DNA of 64,000 bases from JBBIRG01 sp964410965 (GTDB taxonomy: Bacteria; CLD3; SB21; JBBIRG01): assembly GCA_964410965.1 (NCBI GenBank), contig CAYPIY010000013.1, positions 13,421-77,420 of the forward strand, given 5' to 3'. The notes below the pieces were generated by a model. That model ran no database searches and was not told the DNA's origin. It was given only the letters and a program-made list of their open reading frames with translations. Every line of letters starts with the position of its first letter. The stretch's first letter is position 1. This document shows, in pieces, positions 47,118 through 55,758 of the stretch. The position numbers and the translations under genes were made by a program.

Positions 47118-48329
47118 TTATGGGTTCACCGTCCGGGGAAACTGAAGGTGAATGCTGGTTCCCATGTTTTCCCCAGGGCTTTCGGCCCAGACTCTGCCCT
47201 GATGCTCCTCGACGGTGCCTTTCACGATCGTGAGCCCGAGCCCGCTGCCGCCTCCCATGAATTTATACTTGCTGGTGCGGTGCTGGTCGGCATCGCCGAG
47301 CTGATAGAATTTATCAAAAATCTTCTCCGTTTCTGCCGCAGGCACACCGATACCGGGATCCCGGCAGATGAGATGCACGAGGCCGTTCTCTTCGGTTGCG
47401 GAAAACTCAATGACGGCGCCGTCACGGGAATATTTCATGGCATTGCTGATCAGGTTGAAAAACACATGGTTCATCCGGTTCCGGTCAGCCCTGACCATGA
47501 TATCGGGAATCCGGTTCTCAACGGTCTGCTTCCGTTCCTCCAGGAAAATCCGCGTATCGCCGATCACTTCCTGCACAAGCTCACGAAGATTAAATTCCGA
47601 CAGTTCCAGTTTCAGCTGATGGGTGTCAATGCGCAAAACCGCGAGAACGTCTTCGATGAGATCGATCAGCCGTGTGACGCCTTTGTAGGCGTTTTCGACA
47701 ACCTCCTTGGTATCGGAATCGAAGTTCCCCATCGCGCCGGACAGCAGCAGCTCCAGGTTGCCGGATATGATGGACGCTGGGGTGCGGAGTTCATGGCTGG
47801 AGATGACCATAAACCGGGTTTTGAGCTCATCCAGCCGCTTTAAGGCTTTGTAGTTTTGTTCCAGTTCCTCGTTCTTGGTTTTAAGTTCGCTCAGCAGCTT
47901 GACATTGTCCTTGGAGGTCAGATAATGCTCGACCGCACGCTTGACGGTCATAACGATATCCTCACGGCTCCACGGCTTGGTGACGTAACGGTATACGTGC
48001 CCCATGTTGATGGCATCCACGAGCGCATTGATGTCCGTATAGCCGGTCAGCAGGATCCGGATGGTCTGGGGGTACTTTTCGCTGGCTTTCTGGAAAAGCT
48101 CAACGCCTGTCATCTCGGGCATCCGCTGGTCGCTGATGATGACGGCGAATTCCCTCGTCTCAAGAATCTTAAGGGCCTCCAGGGCACTATTGGCCGTATA
48201 GACGGTATACTCGCGCCGGAACGTACGTTTCAGCAGGTCAAGATTGTCCACTTCGTCATCCACAACCAGTATATCATGCATGACTTTTCTGGATTCTTCG
48301 GACGCGGGATTGGTCTGTGACTCAGTCAA
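47118..48329 (-). CDS. receiver-histidine kinase hybrid (REC-HisKA-HATPase)
   Basis: A 403-residue protein. Residues 18-135 are a REC domain (DILVVDDEVDN, phospho-acceptor Asp in VIISDQRMPEMTG, Lys in YVTKPW). A coiled coil (135-170) leads to HisKA with FMVISSHELRTPASIISGN and to HATPase (N box NRMNHVFFNLISNAMKYS, G1 CRDPGIGVP, G2 GGGSGLGLTI). The REC precedes the kinase, the reverse of most hybrids, so it probably receives phosphate from another kinase and gates this one. The TTG start 48329 has AGGAG 8 nt upstream. It follows the GAF kinase by 21 bp. Confidence 0.92.
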   Translation of the reverse strand: MTESQTNPASEESRKVMHDILVVDDEVDNLDLLKRTFRREYTVYTANSALEALKILETREFAVIISDQRMPEMTGVELFQKASEKYPQTIRILLTGYTDINALVDAINMGHVYRYVTKPWSREDIVMTVKRAVEHYLTSKDNVKLLSELKTKNEELEQNYKALKRLDELKTRFMVISSHELRTPASIISGNLELLLSGAMGNFDSDTKEVVENAYKGVTRLIDLIEDVLAVLRIDTHQLKLELSEFNLRELVQEVIGDTRIFLEERKQTVENRIPDIMVRADRNRMNHVFFNLISNAMKYSRDGAVIEFSATEENGLVHLICRDPGIGVPAAETEKIFDKFYQLGDADQHRTSKYKFMGGGSGLGLTIVKGTVEEHQGRVWAESPGENMGTSIHLQFPRTVNP

Positions 48330-48350
48330 GGGGGTTCTCCTGAAAAGGTG

Positions 48351-49703
48351 TTATGATAACGGATCTTTGTCAAGGTTCAGCGGAAGGGAAAGCGTAAACG
48401 CGCTTCCTTCCCCGTACCGGCTTTCGGCCATAATCGTCCCGCCGTGCCGGTGAATGATCTCACGGGTAATCGACAAACCGAGCCCGGTGCCTTCACCGTA
48501 GGGTTTTGTCGTAAAGAAAGGATCATATATTTTATCCATATGTTTTTCCTGAATGCCCTCGCCGTTATCCTGAACCCTCAGAAAAACGGATTCGTCATCC
48601 GACCATGTCCGGATCTGAATTTTTCCAATTCCTTTTGCGGGGGTCCTTCGCTGAATCGACTGTATGGCGTTAACGAGGACATTCATGAGAACCTGGTTGA
48701 TTTCGCTGCGGTTGGCCACCAGATAGGGAGTCGCCGAAAAATCCTTATCAAACAGCACCTCATGCTTCGCTTTGTGAACCAATAGGTTGACCGTATTATC
48801 GAGCGCTTCATGCAGGTTCATCTCTTCCTTAACTCGGCGGTCGGCCCGGGAGAATGAACTGAGACTGGCGATGATGGACTTGATCCGGAACGCCCCGTCC
48901 TGGAAGCTTTTCACAATGTTTTCCATGTCCCGTACGGCAAAATCAAATTCGATGCTTTCCTTGTAATCGTCCGCATTCCGGATGACCTGGTCCGGCATGC
49001 CTTCGGCCGTTTCGTATATCTGAATGATCTGCAGCAGGTCTTGCAGGTATTTTTCAAGGAAACCCACGTTGCTTTCGATAAAACTGATCGGGTTATTAAG
49101 TTCATGGGCGACTCCCGAAATCAGCTGGCCGAGTGAGGCCATCTTATCGGCGCTGATCAGGATCTTCCTGAGCTTTTCGGGATCGTGGATCAGCGGATGG
49201 ATTTTCGGCACGGTCAGTTTCAGCACATTCCGGAGCGCGGTAAGGGCTGTCAGGTCTTTGCGGGAAAACGGATCCGCGCTGTAGTTTTCGGCCATCAGGA
49301 ATCCCGCGAATTCGTTGGAAGTAAAGAACGGCGCAATGACGGTTTCACCGGGATACTGGCTCTGATCCCAGAGCCGGAACCAGTCGGGAGCTTCCATGGA
49401 ATTGAGCCACAGAGGGCGGTGATGCCAGTGATACATTCCCCGTTCGCCGGCCGGAGCCGATTCAAGAAGCCTGTGAACCTGCACGGCCGGGATGGACTGG
49501 TCCTTCATTGACTCCTGCAAATGACCTGATGCGATCACAACCCGGACGGATTCGCCGTTATCATCATAACATCCCAGGCATATGCGTGACGGGGAGGGCA
49601 ATTCTTTCTGGATATGCACCAGAAGGGCTTCGGCAGCCTGCTGCCAGTCCTGCGCCTCAAGCGCGATGTCCACGAGTGATTTTTCGGTTTCTGCGCGTTG
49701 CAT
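48351..49703 (-). CDS. GAF-domain sensor histidine kinase
   Basis: A 450-residue soluble kinase. Residues about 1-165 form a GAF-like sensor (RICLGCYDDNGESV, GETVIAPFFTSNEFAGFLMA, KDLTALTALRNVL). HisKA is KMASLGQLISGVAHELNNPI, with the phospho-His in AHELNNP, and HATPase shows NQVLMNVLVNAIQSI, VQDNGEGIQ and GTGLGLSI. No membrane helices are present. Upstream neighbours in transcription are the DUF5683 protein (24 bp) and the STAS protein. It could donate phosphate to the REC of the next gene. Confidence 0.92.
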   Translation of the reverse strand: MQRAETEKSLVDIALEAQDWQQAAEALLVHIQKELPSPSRICLGCYDDNGESVRVVIASGHLQESMKDQSIPAVQVHRLLESAPAGERGMYHWHHRPLWLNSMEAPDWFRLWDQSQYPGETVIAPFFTSNEFAGFLMAENYSADPFSRKDLTALTALRNVLKLTVPKIHPLIHDPEKLRKILISADKMASLGQLISGVAHELNNPISFIESNVGFLEKYLQDLLQIIQIYETAEGMPDQVIRNADDYKESIEFDFAVRDMENIVKSFQDGAFRIKSIIASLSSFSRADRRVKEEMNLHEALDNTVNLLVHKAKHEVLFDKDFSATPYLVANRSEINQVLMNVLVNAIQSIQRRTPAKGIGKIQIRTWSDDESVFLRVQDNGEGIQEKHMDKIYDPFFTTKPYGEGTGLGLSITREIIHRHGGTIMAESRYGEGSAFTLSLPLNLDKDPLS

Positions 49704-49726
49704 GTATGATTTCTGTCTTCCCGTAA

Positions 49727-50401
49727 TCAGTAAAGGCCGATGCGTACAGAGATTCCCGCACCGTCGCGGACCGGCATGACCGCCATTTCCATTTTGTCGT
49801 GGAATCCGTACAAGTGAGCATCTACAAAGGCATCCACCATGCCCAGCAGGTGAGAGAGAGCAAACAGCCAGCCGTAGATATTCCGACGGTTCAGCGCCTG
49901 GTCCAGGCGGGTTGTGAGATTTCTGAACCGCTGCTCAAGAATCCTTCTTTGTTCCTGATTCAGGTAGGGATCCGTCCGGATCTGCCGGTCGATGATTGTG
50001 CGCTGCCGTTCGATCTGATTCACCCTGACGTCCCTTTTCCGGTAAAGATAAATCCACCCGAGATCGCTGGCCAGGAATACGGCGGACTTGACCGGCTGTT
50101 CGTTGTACCATTGTCCCCAGCCCGGAACGAGGAAGGACCTGCCGACGGCGCCCCATGGAGATCTCAGCAGCGTATCGTCCCGGAATACCATGACCGGCCT
50201 CGCCGTCCGCACCTCATTCATCCCGGAATCCGGCACAAAAAATGGCTTTCCGGGAATACCCGCCGAATCCATAAAACCCGTACGTGATGAATCCTTGCCT
50301 GGTAGCAGCAGATTTTCCTGCGCAACCAGCTGACTCGACCAATTCCCAAAGAACAATGAAAAAAACAAGGGCGCGGTGAACGCGGCTTGATGAAATTTCA
50401 C
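49727..50401 (-). CDS. DUF5683-type exported/membrane protein
   Basis: A 224-residue protein with an N-terminal signal-like hydrophobic stretch (FTAPLFFSLFFGNWSSQLV) and an Asp/Pro-rich region. The DUF5683 core SFLVPGWGQWYNEQPVKSA with AVFLASDLGWIYLY follows and is related to the C-terminus of 18358-19635. The later helices FALSHLLGMVDAFVDAHL are typical of the family. Family function unknown; probable membrane location. It lies 24 bp before the GAF kinase in transcription order, so it may share its signalling role. Confidence 0.75.
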   Translation of the reverse strand: MKFHQAAFTAPLFFSLFFGNWSSQLVAQENLLLPGKDSSRTGFMDSAGIPGKPFFVPDSGMNEVRTARPVMVFRDDTLLRSPWGAVGRSFLVPGWGQWYNEQPVKSAVFLASDLGWIYLYRKRDVRVNQIERQRTIIDRQIRTDPYLNQEQRRILEQRFRNLTTRLDQALNRRNIYGWLFALSHLLGMVDAFVDAHLYGFHDKMEMAVMPVRDGAGISVRIGLY

Positions 50402-50460
50402 GGACTGTTCCCGTCAGAAAAAATTGCCGGAGTTGCCGGTCGGGACGTCATACGGCGGAA

Positions 50461-50805
50461 TCATTCTTCATGATAGCTTTTAATCGCTTCTTCAACGGTC
50501 GAAAACGTTTTAAAGATCTTCATCAGCTGGGTAATGATCAGGAGACTTTCGACTTTTTCCGCGACGGAAGACAGGCGAAGGTCGCCCCCGACGGACTTGG
50601 CCGTGGTCATGCTCGACATCAGCGCGCCCAGCCCGGAACTGTTCATCCACTTGACTTGCCCCAGATCCAGTACGATTTTCCTGACGCCGACTTGGGTTAG
50701 TTGTTTTACACGGTCATGAATTTCGGTCGTTTCCGATCCGCCCATCAGTTTTCCCTTGATCATCAGAACATACACATCGCCGTGGACTTCTTCTTTGCAG
50801 CTCAT
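50461..50805 (-). CDS. STAS anti-anti-sigma factor
   Basis: A 114-residue SpoIIAA/RsbV-type STAS protein. The core is 'VYVLMIKGKLMGGSETTEIH', then KIVLDLGQVKWMNSSGLGALMS, where the Ser of NSSGLG is the site phosphorylated by RsbW-type kinases. It likely antagonises the RsbW-like kinase 44439-44897, forming a partner-switching pair at the two ends of the block. ATG 50805 has GGAGTGATG upstream. Confidence 0.92.
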   Translation of the reverse strand: MSCKEEVHGDVYVLMIKGKLMGGSETTEIHDRVKQLTQVGVRKIVLDLGQVKWMNSSGLGALMSSMTTAKSVGGDLRLSSVAEKVESLLIITQLMKIFKTFSTVEEAIKSYHEE

Positions 50806-50938
50806 AATACATCACTCCAAATGTTAAAAATGTTATATGATGTCGTTACCTTTTTCTCCTTTTTCTCAAGCGCCTGATAATATAGGAAATTTAATCAATA
50901 ATGCCTAATAAATTATTCAGAATGTTACCGGAGTTCAT

Positions 50939-51649
50939 TCAGGCCGGGTCCCGGAATCTGGTTAACGATTTGTTGCGGATCCACAGCAGGAGACTGACCG
51001 CCAGAATCAGAATCGCGATCAGCATCAGGGCGCCGGCCACATCCTCGTCCCTCTCAATCCGGCTTGAAGCCGACATATTGATCGTACGCCTTCCGAACAA
51101 CTGTTCTATGTCGTACTGCCACTGGACCGTATCCTTCAGGATTTGCCCGGCTGAGGATTCCAGCACGCGCCCGGGCAGAATCGTCCTGAACAGGTATTCC
51201 GTATCCGCCATGAGAACTTTCGCCGTGGCCGAATCCTTTTTCAGGTCGCTGCCGGAGATTTCATCATGAATCAGGAAGTTAAAAAAATCCTCCTGATAAT
51301 AAAAGGTATCATTCCGGCAAGTCACGCTCCATTCAGACATTTCATCCTTCCAGGGAGAACCGTCCGGAGAGAACGTCCTGGCTGCGGTCATGATATAGGC
51401 GTTTTCTTTTTTCTGTTCGGTAAGTTCATACCCGTTACGGCTGAAGATCAGCCGCTTGTGGGCTATCGTTTCCGCAGCGTCCGGGTCCAGGTTAAGTTCA
51501 TATCGGACCGACAGGGACCCGTCCTCGTATACCCGGGTCAGGACCGTAACCTTATAGCCTGTCAGGAACTCATGTGCCGAAACACGGCCGGACATTATCA
51601 GGACCGCCGTACATGCTGATAAAAACAGAATATTTTTGATCACCTTCAT
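50939..51649 (-). CDS. exported single-pass membrane protein, unrecognised
   Basis: A 236-residue protein. A signal peptide ends GRVSAHE, a beta-rich domain follows (VLTRVYEDGSLSVRYELNL, 'ARTFSPDGSPWKDEM') and there is a C-terminal membrane helix (GALMLIAILILAVSLLLWI) with a basic cytoplasmic tail. The topology is periplasmic with a C-terminal anchor. I do not recognise the family. It sits between the radical SAM gene and the STAS gene on the same strand. Confidence 0.7.
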   Translation of the reverse strand: MKVIKNILFLSACTAVLIMSGRVSAHEFLTGYKVTVLTRVYEDGSLSVRYELNLDPDAAETIAHKRLIFSRNGYELTEQKKENAYIMTAARTFSPDGSPWKDEMSEWSVTCRNDTFYYQEDFFNFLIHDEISGSDLKKDSATAKVLMADTEYLFRTILPGRVLESSAGQILKDTVQWQYDIEQLFGRRTINMSASSRIERDEDVAGALMLIAILILAVSLLLWIRNKSLTRFRDPA

Positions 51650-51773
51650 GGATACATCATCGTCGTTGTTAAACCGGGTTTGTTCATACTTGCGTCAATA
51701 TAAAAGGAACTGACCAATAAATCAAACTGAATCGGTTTTCGGATTTCGGAAGTCATGAAAAAAAGGAATCGGA

Positions 51774-52820
51774 TCAACGATTTGCAGACTGAATTTTTCT
51801 CAAATGCCCCAGGTTGCGAAGGAAACGGATGAATGAGCCTGGATGGACAAGCAGATATCGCTGAGTGTAACAGGTTGTCCAGCATCCGCTGCATTTCCGG
51901 TATTCACTGATCCTTGTCTTGTATTCTGTTCCGGAAAAAACGGATTTCACAGATTGCCTGAAAATGTTGCCGATAGGCGCCCCCTTGCAAAGATGCATAT
52001 CTCCGTTTTCCATGATTGTCAGGCGTGTCGAAAGAAAAGGAGACCTGACAAACGGACACCAGCCTGAATTAGGATTGTTCACATAGGGCTCTATTCCCTG
52101 TATGTATGCCGGCAAATTCATGATATCCGGATTCCCCTTCAGGAAATCCATCAGTTTCCCGAGCCGCTGGCCCGTGCGGATGGTCATTTCGTCATTGTCG
52201 CGCGTGGAACCGGTCAGGTGGTGATACATACCGATCGTCGCTTTCCATCCCAGGGAACGCACGTGGGCCAGGATATCAGGAATCTGGTCCATGTTCTTAT
52301 TGCTGATCACGACATTCGCATATAAGTATGATTTCTTTTTTTTCACGCCACCCCGTGCGCTTCGCATGCCGGATATCATTTTCATCCGTTCGGATACGAT
52401 CCCGGCGAAATCTTTCACGCCGCGGATTTCATCTCCCGTTTCGCCGAGCCCGTCAAATGAAGTCTGGATATGGATTCCTTCATTCAGGCAGACTTCCGCG
52501 ATGCGCATGATAACGTCTTCCCTGTGATACAAACCGGTTACCAGCGTCGTTGCATATTTAAACGTACTTCGGGCTGAAACAAGCATGTCTTCGATTCCCG
52601 GAACCAGCGTAGCTTCCCCACCGGAAATAAAACCTACATAGGCTCCGTATTTTTTTAATTCCCGCATTACATGATTGAATTCATCAACCGTCATTGTATG
52701 CGAATTTTTATAAGGAATGGCGCATTGCAGACAACGCTGGGTGCACTGATAAGTCACGCGGACTTCCGTACTGGAATTAAAGGAACGGCGGTGAATGAAA
52801 TTATTAAAAAGTTTAATCAA
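51774..52820 (-). CDS. radical SAM protein with SPASM-like C-terminal cysteines
   Basis: A 348-residue radical SAM enzyme. The cluster motif is CTQRCLQC near residue 27, with FISGGEAT for SAM binding. The C-terminal region carries GWCPFV, HLCKGAPIGNIF and the cluster CSGCWTTC, typical of an auxiliary SPASM or twitch Fe-S site. Such enzymes modify peptides or proteins or act as maturases. There is no candidate precursor peptide in the neighbourhood that I can defend. Start TTG 52820; no ATG is suitable. An unrelated CofG-like radical SAM gene lies 5 kb away. Confidence 0.85.
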   Translation of the reverse strand: MIKLFNNFIHRRSFNSSTEVRVTYQCTQRCLQCAIPYKNSHTMTVDEFNHVMRELKKYGAYVGFISGGEATLVPGIEDMLVSARSTFKYATTLVTGLYHREDVIMRIAEVCLNEGIHIQTSFDGLGETGDEIRGVKDFAGIVSERMKMISGMRSARGGVKKKKSYLYANVVISNKNMDQIPDILAHVRSLGWKATIGMYHHLTGSTRDNDEMTIRTGQRLGKLMDFLKGNPDIMNLPAYIQGIEPYVNNPNSGWCPFVRSPFLSTRLTIMENGDMHLCKGAPIGNIFRQSVKSVFSGTEYKTRISEYRKCSGCWTTCYTQRYLLVHPGSFIRFLRNLGHLRKIQSANR

Positions 52821-52841
52821 AAAATATTTCCGGTTGAATCA

Positions 52842-52870
52842 AAAGGCTCACCAAAAACAGATGAGCCTTT
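52842..52870. terminator. rho-independent terminator-like hairpin
   Basis: AAAGGCTCA, an 11-nt loop, TGAGCCTTT, just downstream of the frameshifted outer-membrane gene on the minus strand. Confidence 0.65.
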
Positions 52871-52898
52871 GAAAAAATTGTTATTTACTTCATCCGTC

Positions 52899-53530
52899 TC
52901 AGAAATAGAATAACACTCCGCCGCTCAGGTAAGAGGCGTGCTTGTCGTTGATATTGAGACCGACTTCGCCTGTAAACGCAACTTTCTTTTCGAATGGAAT
53001 GTGAATTCCGCCCACCAGATTCGCGACCGTGTAATCGACCGGATCCACAATGAACTTCATTTCCAGGCCGCCGTAGATATTCACTAACTGGAACTGGTTG
53101 CCGACCATCACGCCGGCGTCAATCCCGCTGCCCATGCCGTCGGTATTCATGAATCCGCCTGCGCGGACCAGGACGCCGATCGAGCCTTTTTGATCATATA
53201 TGGCCTGGTAATCCACGCCTCCGCGGAACAGCAGCTCGCCGCGGTTGATGCCCAATGTACCGTTGAGTTCAAACCGCGGCATGAGTCCGTAGCGGATATG
53301 GCCGAGAACGCCGAATTTTTTTGTCCGTCAAAATATAATACCGGTTCGGCGCCGATCACGACCGCGCCTTTTTTAAGAACCGCCGCGGGAGCGAAAATCC
53401 CTCCCTGTCCCGCCGTTCCTGCAACGCCGCCGGATCCCGCATCAGCGGTCGAGACCGTTGCATTTCCTCCGGCAAAAGACACTGAACTGATAAAAAAAAC
53501 CGATGCCGCAAACATGAATAGAGTTTTCAT
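52899..53530 (-). pseudogene. frameshifted exported glycine-rich/barrel protein (one-base shift at A7)
   Basis: Two overlapping minus-strand frames cover one gene. The first has a signal peptide (MKTLFMFAASVFFISSVSFA) and a Gly/Ala-rich region, then VLYFDGQK. The second continues as FGVLGHIRYGLMPRFELNG, then a beta-barrel-like end (AFTGEVGLNIN, 'LSGGVLFYF'). They join if the run of seven A (T7, 53316-53322 on +) is read as eight. Start: ATG 53530 with AGGGAGAA. It is either a real mutation, a homopolymer sequencing error or slippage. The C-terminal Phe fits an outer-membrane protein. Confidence 0.75.
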
Positions 53531-53626
53531 ACGGATTCTCCCTGGTTTGCAATTCAAATAATAAAAACGTATCTTTCAAACGGCAGGCAAGATAAACGAA
53601 TTATATTAGAAGTTCAAATTTTATTT

Positions 53627-54796
53627 ATGACTCATTTTGACGTTATCATCATCGGCGCCGGGGCGTCAGGCCTGATGTGCGCCATTGAAGCCGGAAAACG
53701 CAAGCGTAAAGTCGCCGTTCTCGATCATCAGACCGGTATTGGAAAAAAAATTCTTATTTCGGGAGGAGGCCGGTGTAACTTCACCAACCGTAACCTCAGC
53801 GCCGGCGATTACCTGTCATCAAATCCGGCATTTGTCCGTTCAGCGCTTGCGGGGTACACACCCGACGATATCATCGAGTTTCTGAACCACCACCATATTC
53901 CGTTCATTGAAAAAAATCACGGACAGCTTTTCTGTAAAATGCCGTCATCCGCGATCACCCAAGCTTTGAAAAAATCGGCGGATGCCCACTCGGTCAGAAT
54001 TTTTCTGAGCCGGAAAATAAAACTGATTGAAAAAGACGATCGTTTTCATCTGATCACGGCCTCAGAGGAATATACATCAGATTCAATCGTCATCGCGACC
54101 GGCGGATTGTCTTACCGTATTCTCGGCGCGTCGGATCTGGGATACCGTGTCGCCCGGCAGTTCGGGCTGAATGTGATTCCTCCCGCTCCCGGGTTAGTCC
54201 CTTTCTTGTGGAATCCTCAGGACCGAAAACGGTACGGGGAATTGTCCGGAATATCCCTCCCCGTCCGGATTCTCATGAACAAACGGTCTGTCAGCGAGTC
54301 TATGTTGTTTACGCATAAAGGCATAAGCGGCCCCGCCGTGCTGGACGCTTCCCTTTTCTGGAAACCGGAAATGCCTTTGATCATTGATCTTCTGCCCGGC
54401 GTTAACCTCGATGATTTGCTGAAGGCACACCGTTCCTCAAAGATGTTATTCGGGAATTTTCTGTCTCAGCATCTTCCAAAACGCCTTGCACAGAGTGTGC
54501 TGGACGAAGAATTAAATATATTGCCGGTTAACCAGATTTCAAAAAAACAGCTTTTATCCGTTTCTGAAAAAATCCATCACTGGGAAATTCATCCGGCCGG
54601 ACTTGATGATTATTCTCTGGCTGAAGTCACCTGCGGAGGGATTGATACTCACGAGTTATCATCGAAGACAATGGAATCTAAAAAAATACCCGGTCTTTTT
54701 TTTACGGGTGAGGTACTCGATGTCACCGGCCGGCTCGGCGGATACAACCTGCACTGGGCGTGGGCCTCTGGATTCGCGGCGGGACAGACGTTCTGA
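53627..54796 (+). CDS. HI0933/YhiN-family FAD-dependent oxidoreductase
   Basis: A 389-residue flavoprotein. The N-terminal Rossmann motif is DVIIIGAGASGLMCAIEAG, followed by GIGKKILISGGGRCNFTN (family hallmark), SIVIATGGLSYRILGASDLGY and the C-terminal FFTGEVLDVTGRLGGYNL and WAWASGFAAG. BaiN-type proteins of this family act as NAD(P)H flavoproteins; physiological substrates are mostly unknown. No operon partner is seen. Confidence 0.93.
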   Translation: MTHFDVIIIGAGASGLMCAIEAGKRKRKVAVLDHQTGIGKKILISGGGRCNFTNRNLSAGDYLSSNPAFVRSALAGYTPDDIIEFLNHHHIPFIEKNHGQLFCKMPSSAITQALKKSADAHSVRIFLSRKIKLIEKDDRFHLITASEEYTSDSIVIATGGLSYRILGASDLGYRVARQFGLNVIPPAPGLVPFLWNPQDRKRYGELSGISLPVRILMNKRSVSESMLFTHKGISGPAVLDASLFWKPEMPLIIDLLPGVNLDDLLKAHRSSKMLFGNFLSQHLPKRLAQSVLDEELNILPVNQISKKQLLSVSEKIHHWEIHPAGLDDYSLAEVTCGGIDTHELSSKTMESKKIPGLFFTGEVLDVTGRLGGYNLHWAWASGFAAGQTF

Positions 54797-54803
54797 TTTA
54801 CCG

Positions 54804-55736
54804 CTAATCAGGTTCATGCTGCATAAGCAATCTTCTTATACGGTTTATGCAATTTCTTTCGATTGCGGTCCCGGGATACTTCTTTATTAGCCGCTCGTAT
54901 CCTTCTATCTTGTATTCAGCCTTTACAAACGGAATCAGGGCAGGAATTACCATATCGACAACCAAATTGTATTTGAATCTTTCTAATGCTTCTCTGCTGA
55001 TATCAGTAAAGGTCGGTAAATTCTCCGGCCAGGTACTCGCAAAATAATGGAAACAAGTAATACCTTTATAAACGGACGGAGCATAGGGACTACAGGGATA
55101 TTGCCACCACGCCCCGATAAGTTCTCTTAATAATTCAGGATTTTGTTTTTTACGATTCATGGACTTGAGGGATAATTCATGCAATTCTTTTTCGATTCCT
55201 GAAGGTTCTTTGATTTCAAATAAATATGTTTGCCGGAATGTATTTTTTTCGGTTTTTTTTGTCTTAAAATCATATATCAATGCATATTCGACTATGAATT
55301 TATATTTTCCGGGTATCAAATTGTTTTTAACAACGGAAACACTATCCTGCAGATCAAGATCATAACATGACAATGACTTTAAATGAAAATATTGTTCGCC
55401 CGGCTTCAGGCTTATTTGGGGCCACTTTGAGATAACCCAGCATGGGGGCTCGAAACAATGCAGCTCTCTGGAAGAGTCCAAATGATAGAGATGATACTGA
55501 ACATTTAAATCAAAATACGGGTCCGGTATGTTTTTATCATAATTTGTCACGTTCGTAAAAATCATCTCATAATATATATCCTCATCAGAATAAAACACCT
55601 TTTTTTCAAAATTCAATTCGAACCGGAGGCCCTTCAGCACTTGTTGAGACTGCAGAGAATTCAATATCAGGAAAAACAGAATTAGAAAATGATACTTCAA
55701 TGATTTGAGTGGTCTAAGGTGGATGATTAAGTTCAT
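54804..55736 (-). CDS. exported protein, unrecognised
   Basis: A 310-residue protein. A hydrophobic segment FLILFFLILNSLQSQ looks like a signal peptide. A beta-sandwich-like region follows (LRFELNFEKKVFYSDEDIYY, KPGEQYFHL), resembling an unspecific Ig-like fold, then a Lys/Trp-rich helical end. The ATG at 55736 gives the best signal peptide; a TTG at 55778 would overlap the upstream gene by 20 bp. It is AT-richer than its neighbours. Family not recognised. Confidence 0.65.
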   Translation of the reverse strand: MNLIIHLRPLKSLKYHFLILFFLILNSLQSQQVLKGLRFELNFEKKVFYSDEDIYYEMIFTNVTNYDKNIPDPYFDLNVQYHLYHLDSSRELHCFEPPCWVISKWPQISLKPGEQYFHLKSLSCYDLDLQDSVSVVKNNLIPGKYKFIVEYALIYDFKTKKTEKNTFRQTYLFEIKEPSGIEKELHELSLKSMNRKKQNPELLRELIGAWWQYPCSPYAPSVYKGITCFHYFASTWPENLPTFTDISREALERFKYNLVVDMVIPALIPFVKAEYKIEGYERLIKKYPGTAIERNCINRIRRLLMQHEPD

Positions 55737-55758
55737 AATATTTTTTACTTTATTCCTG

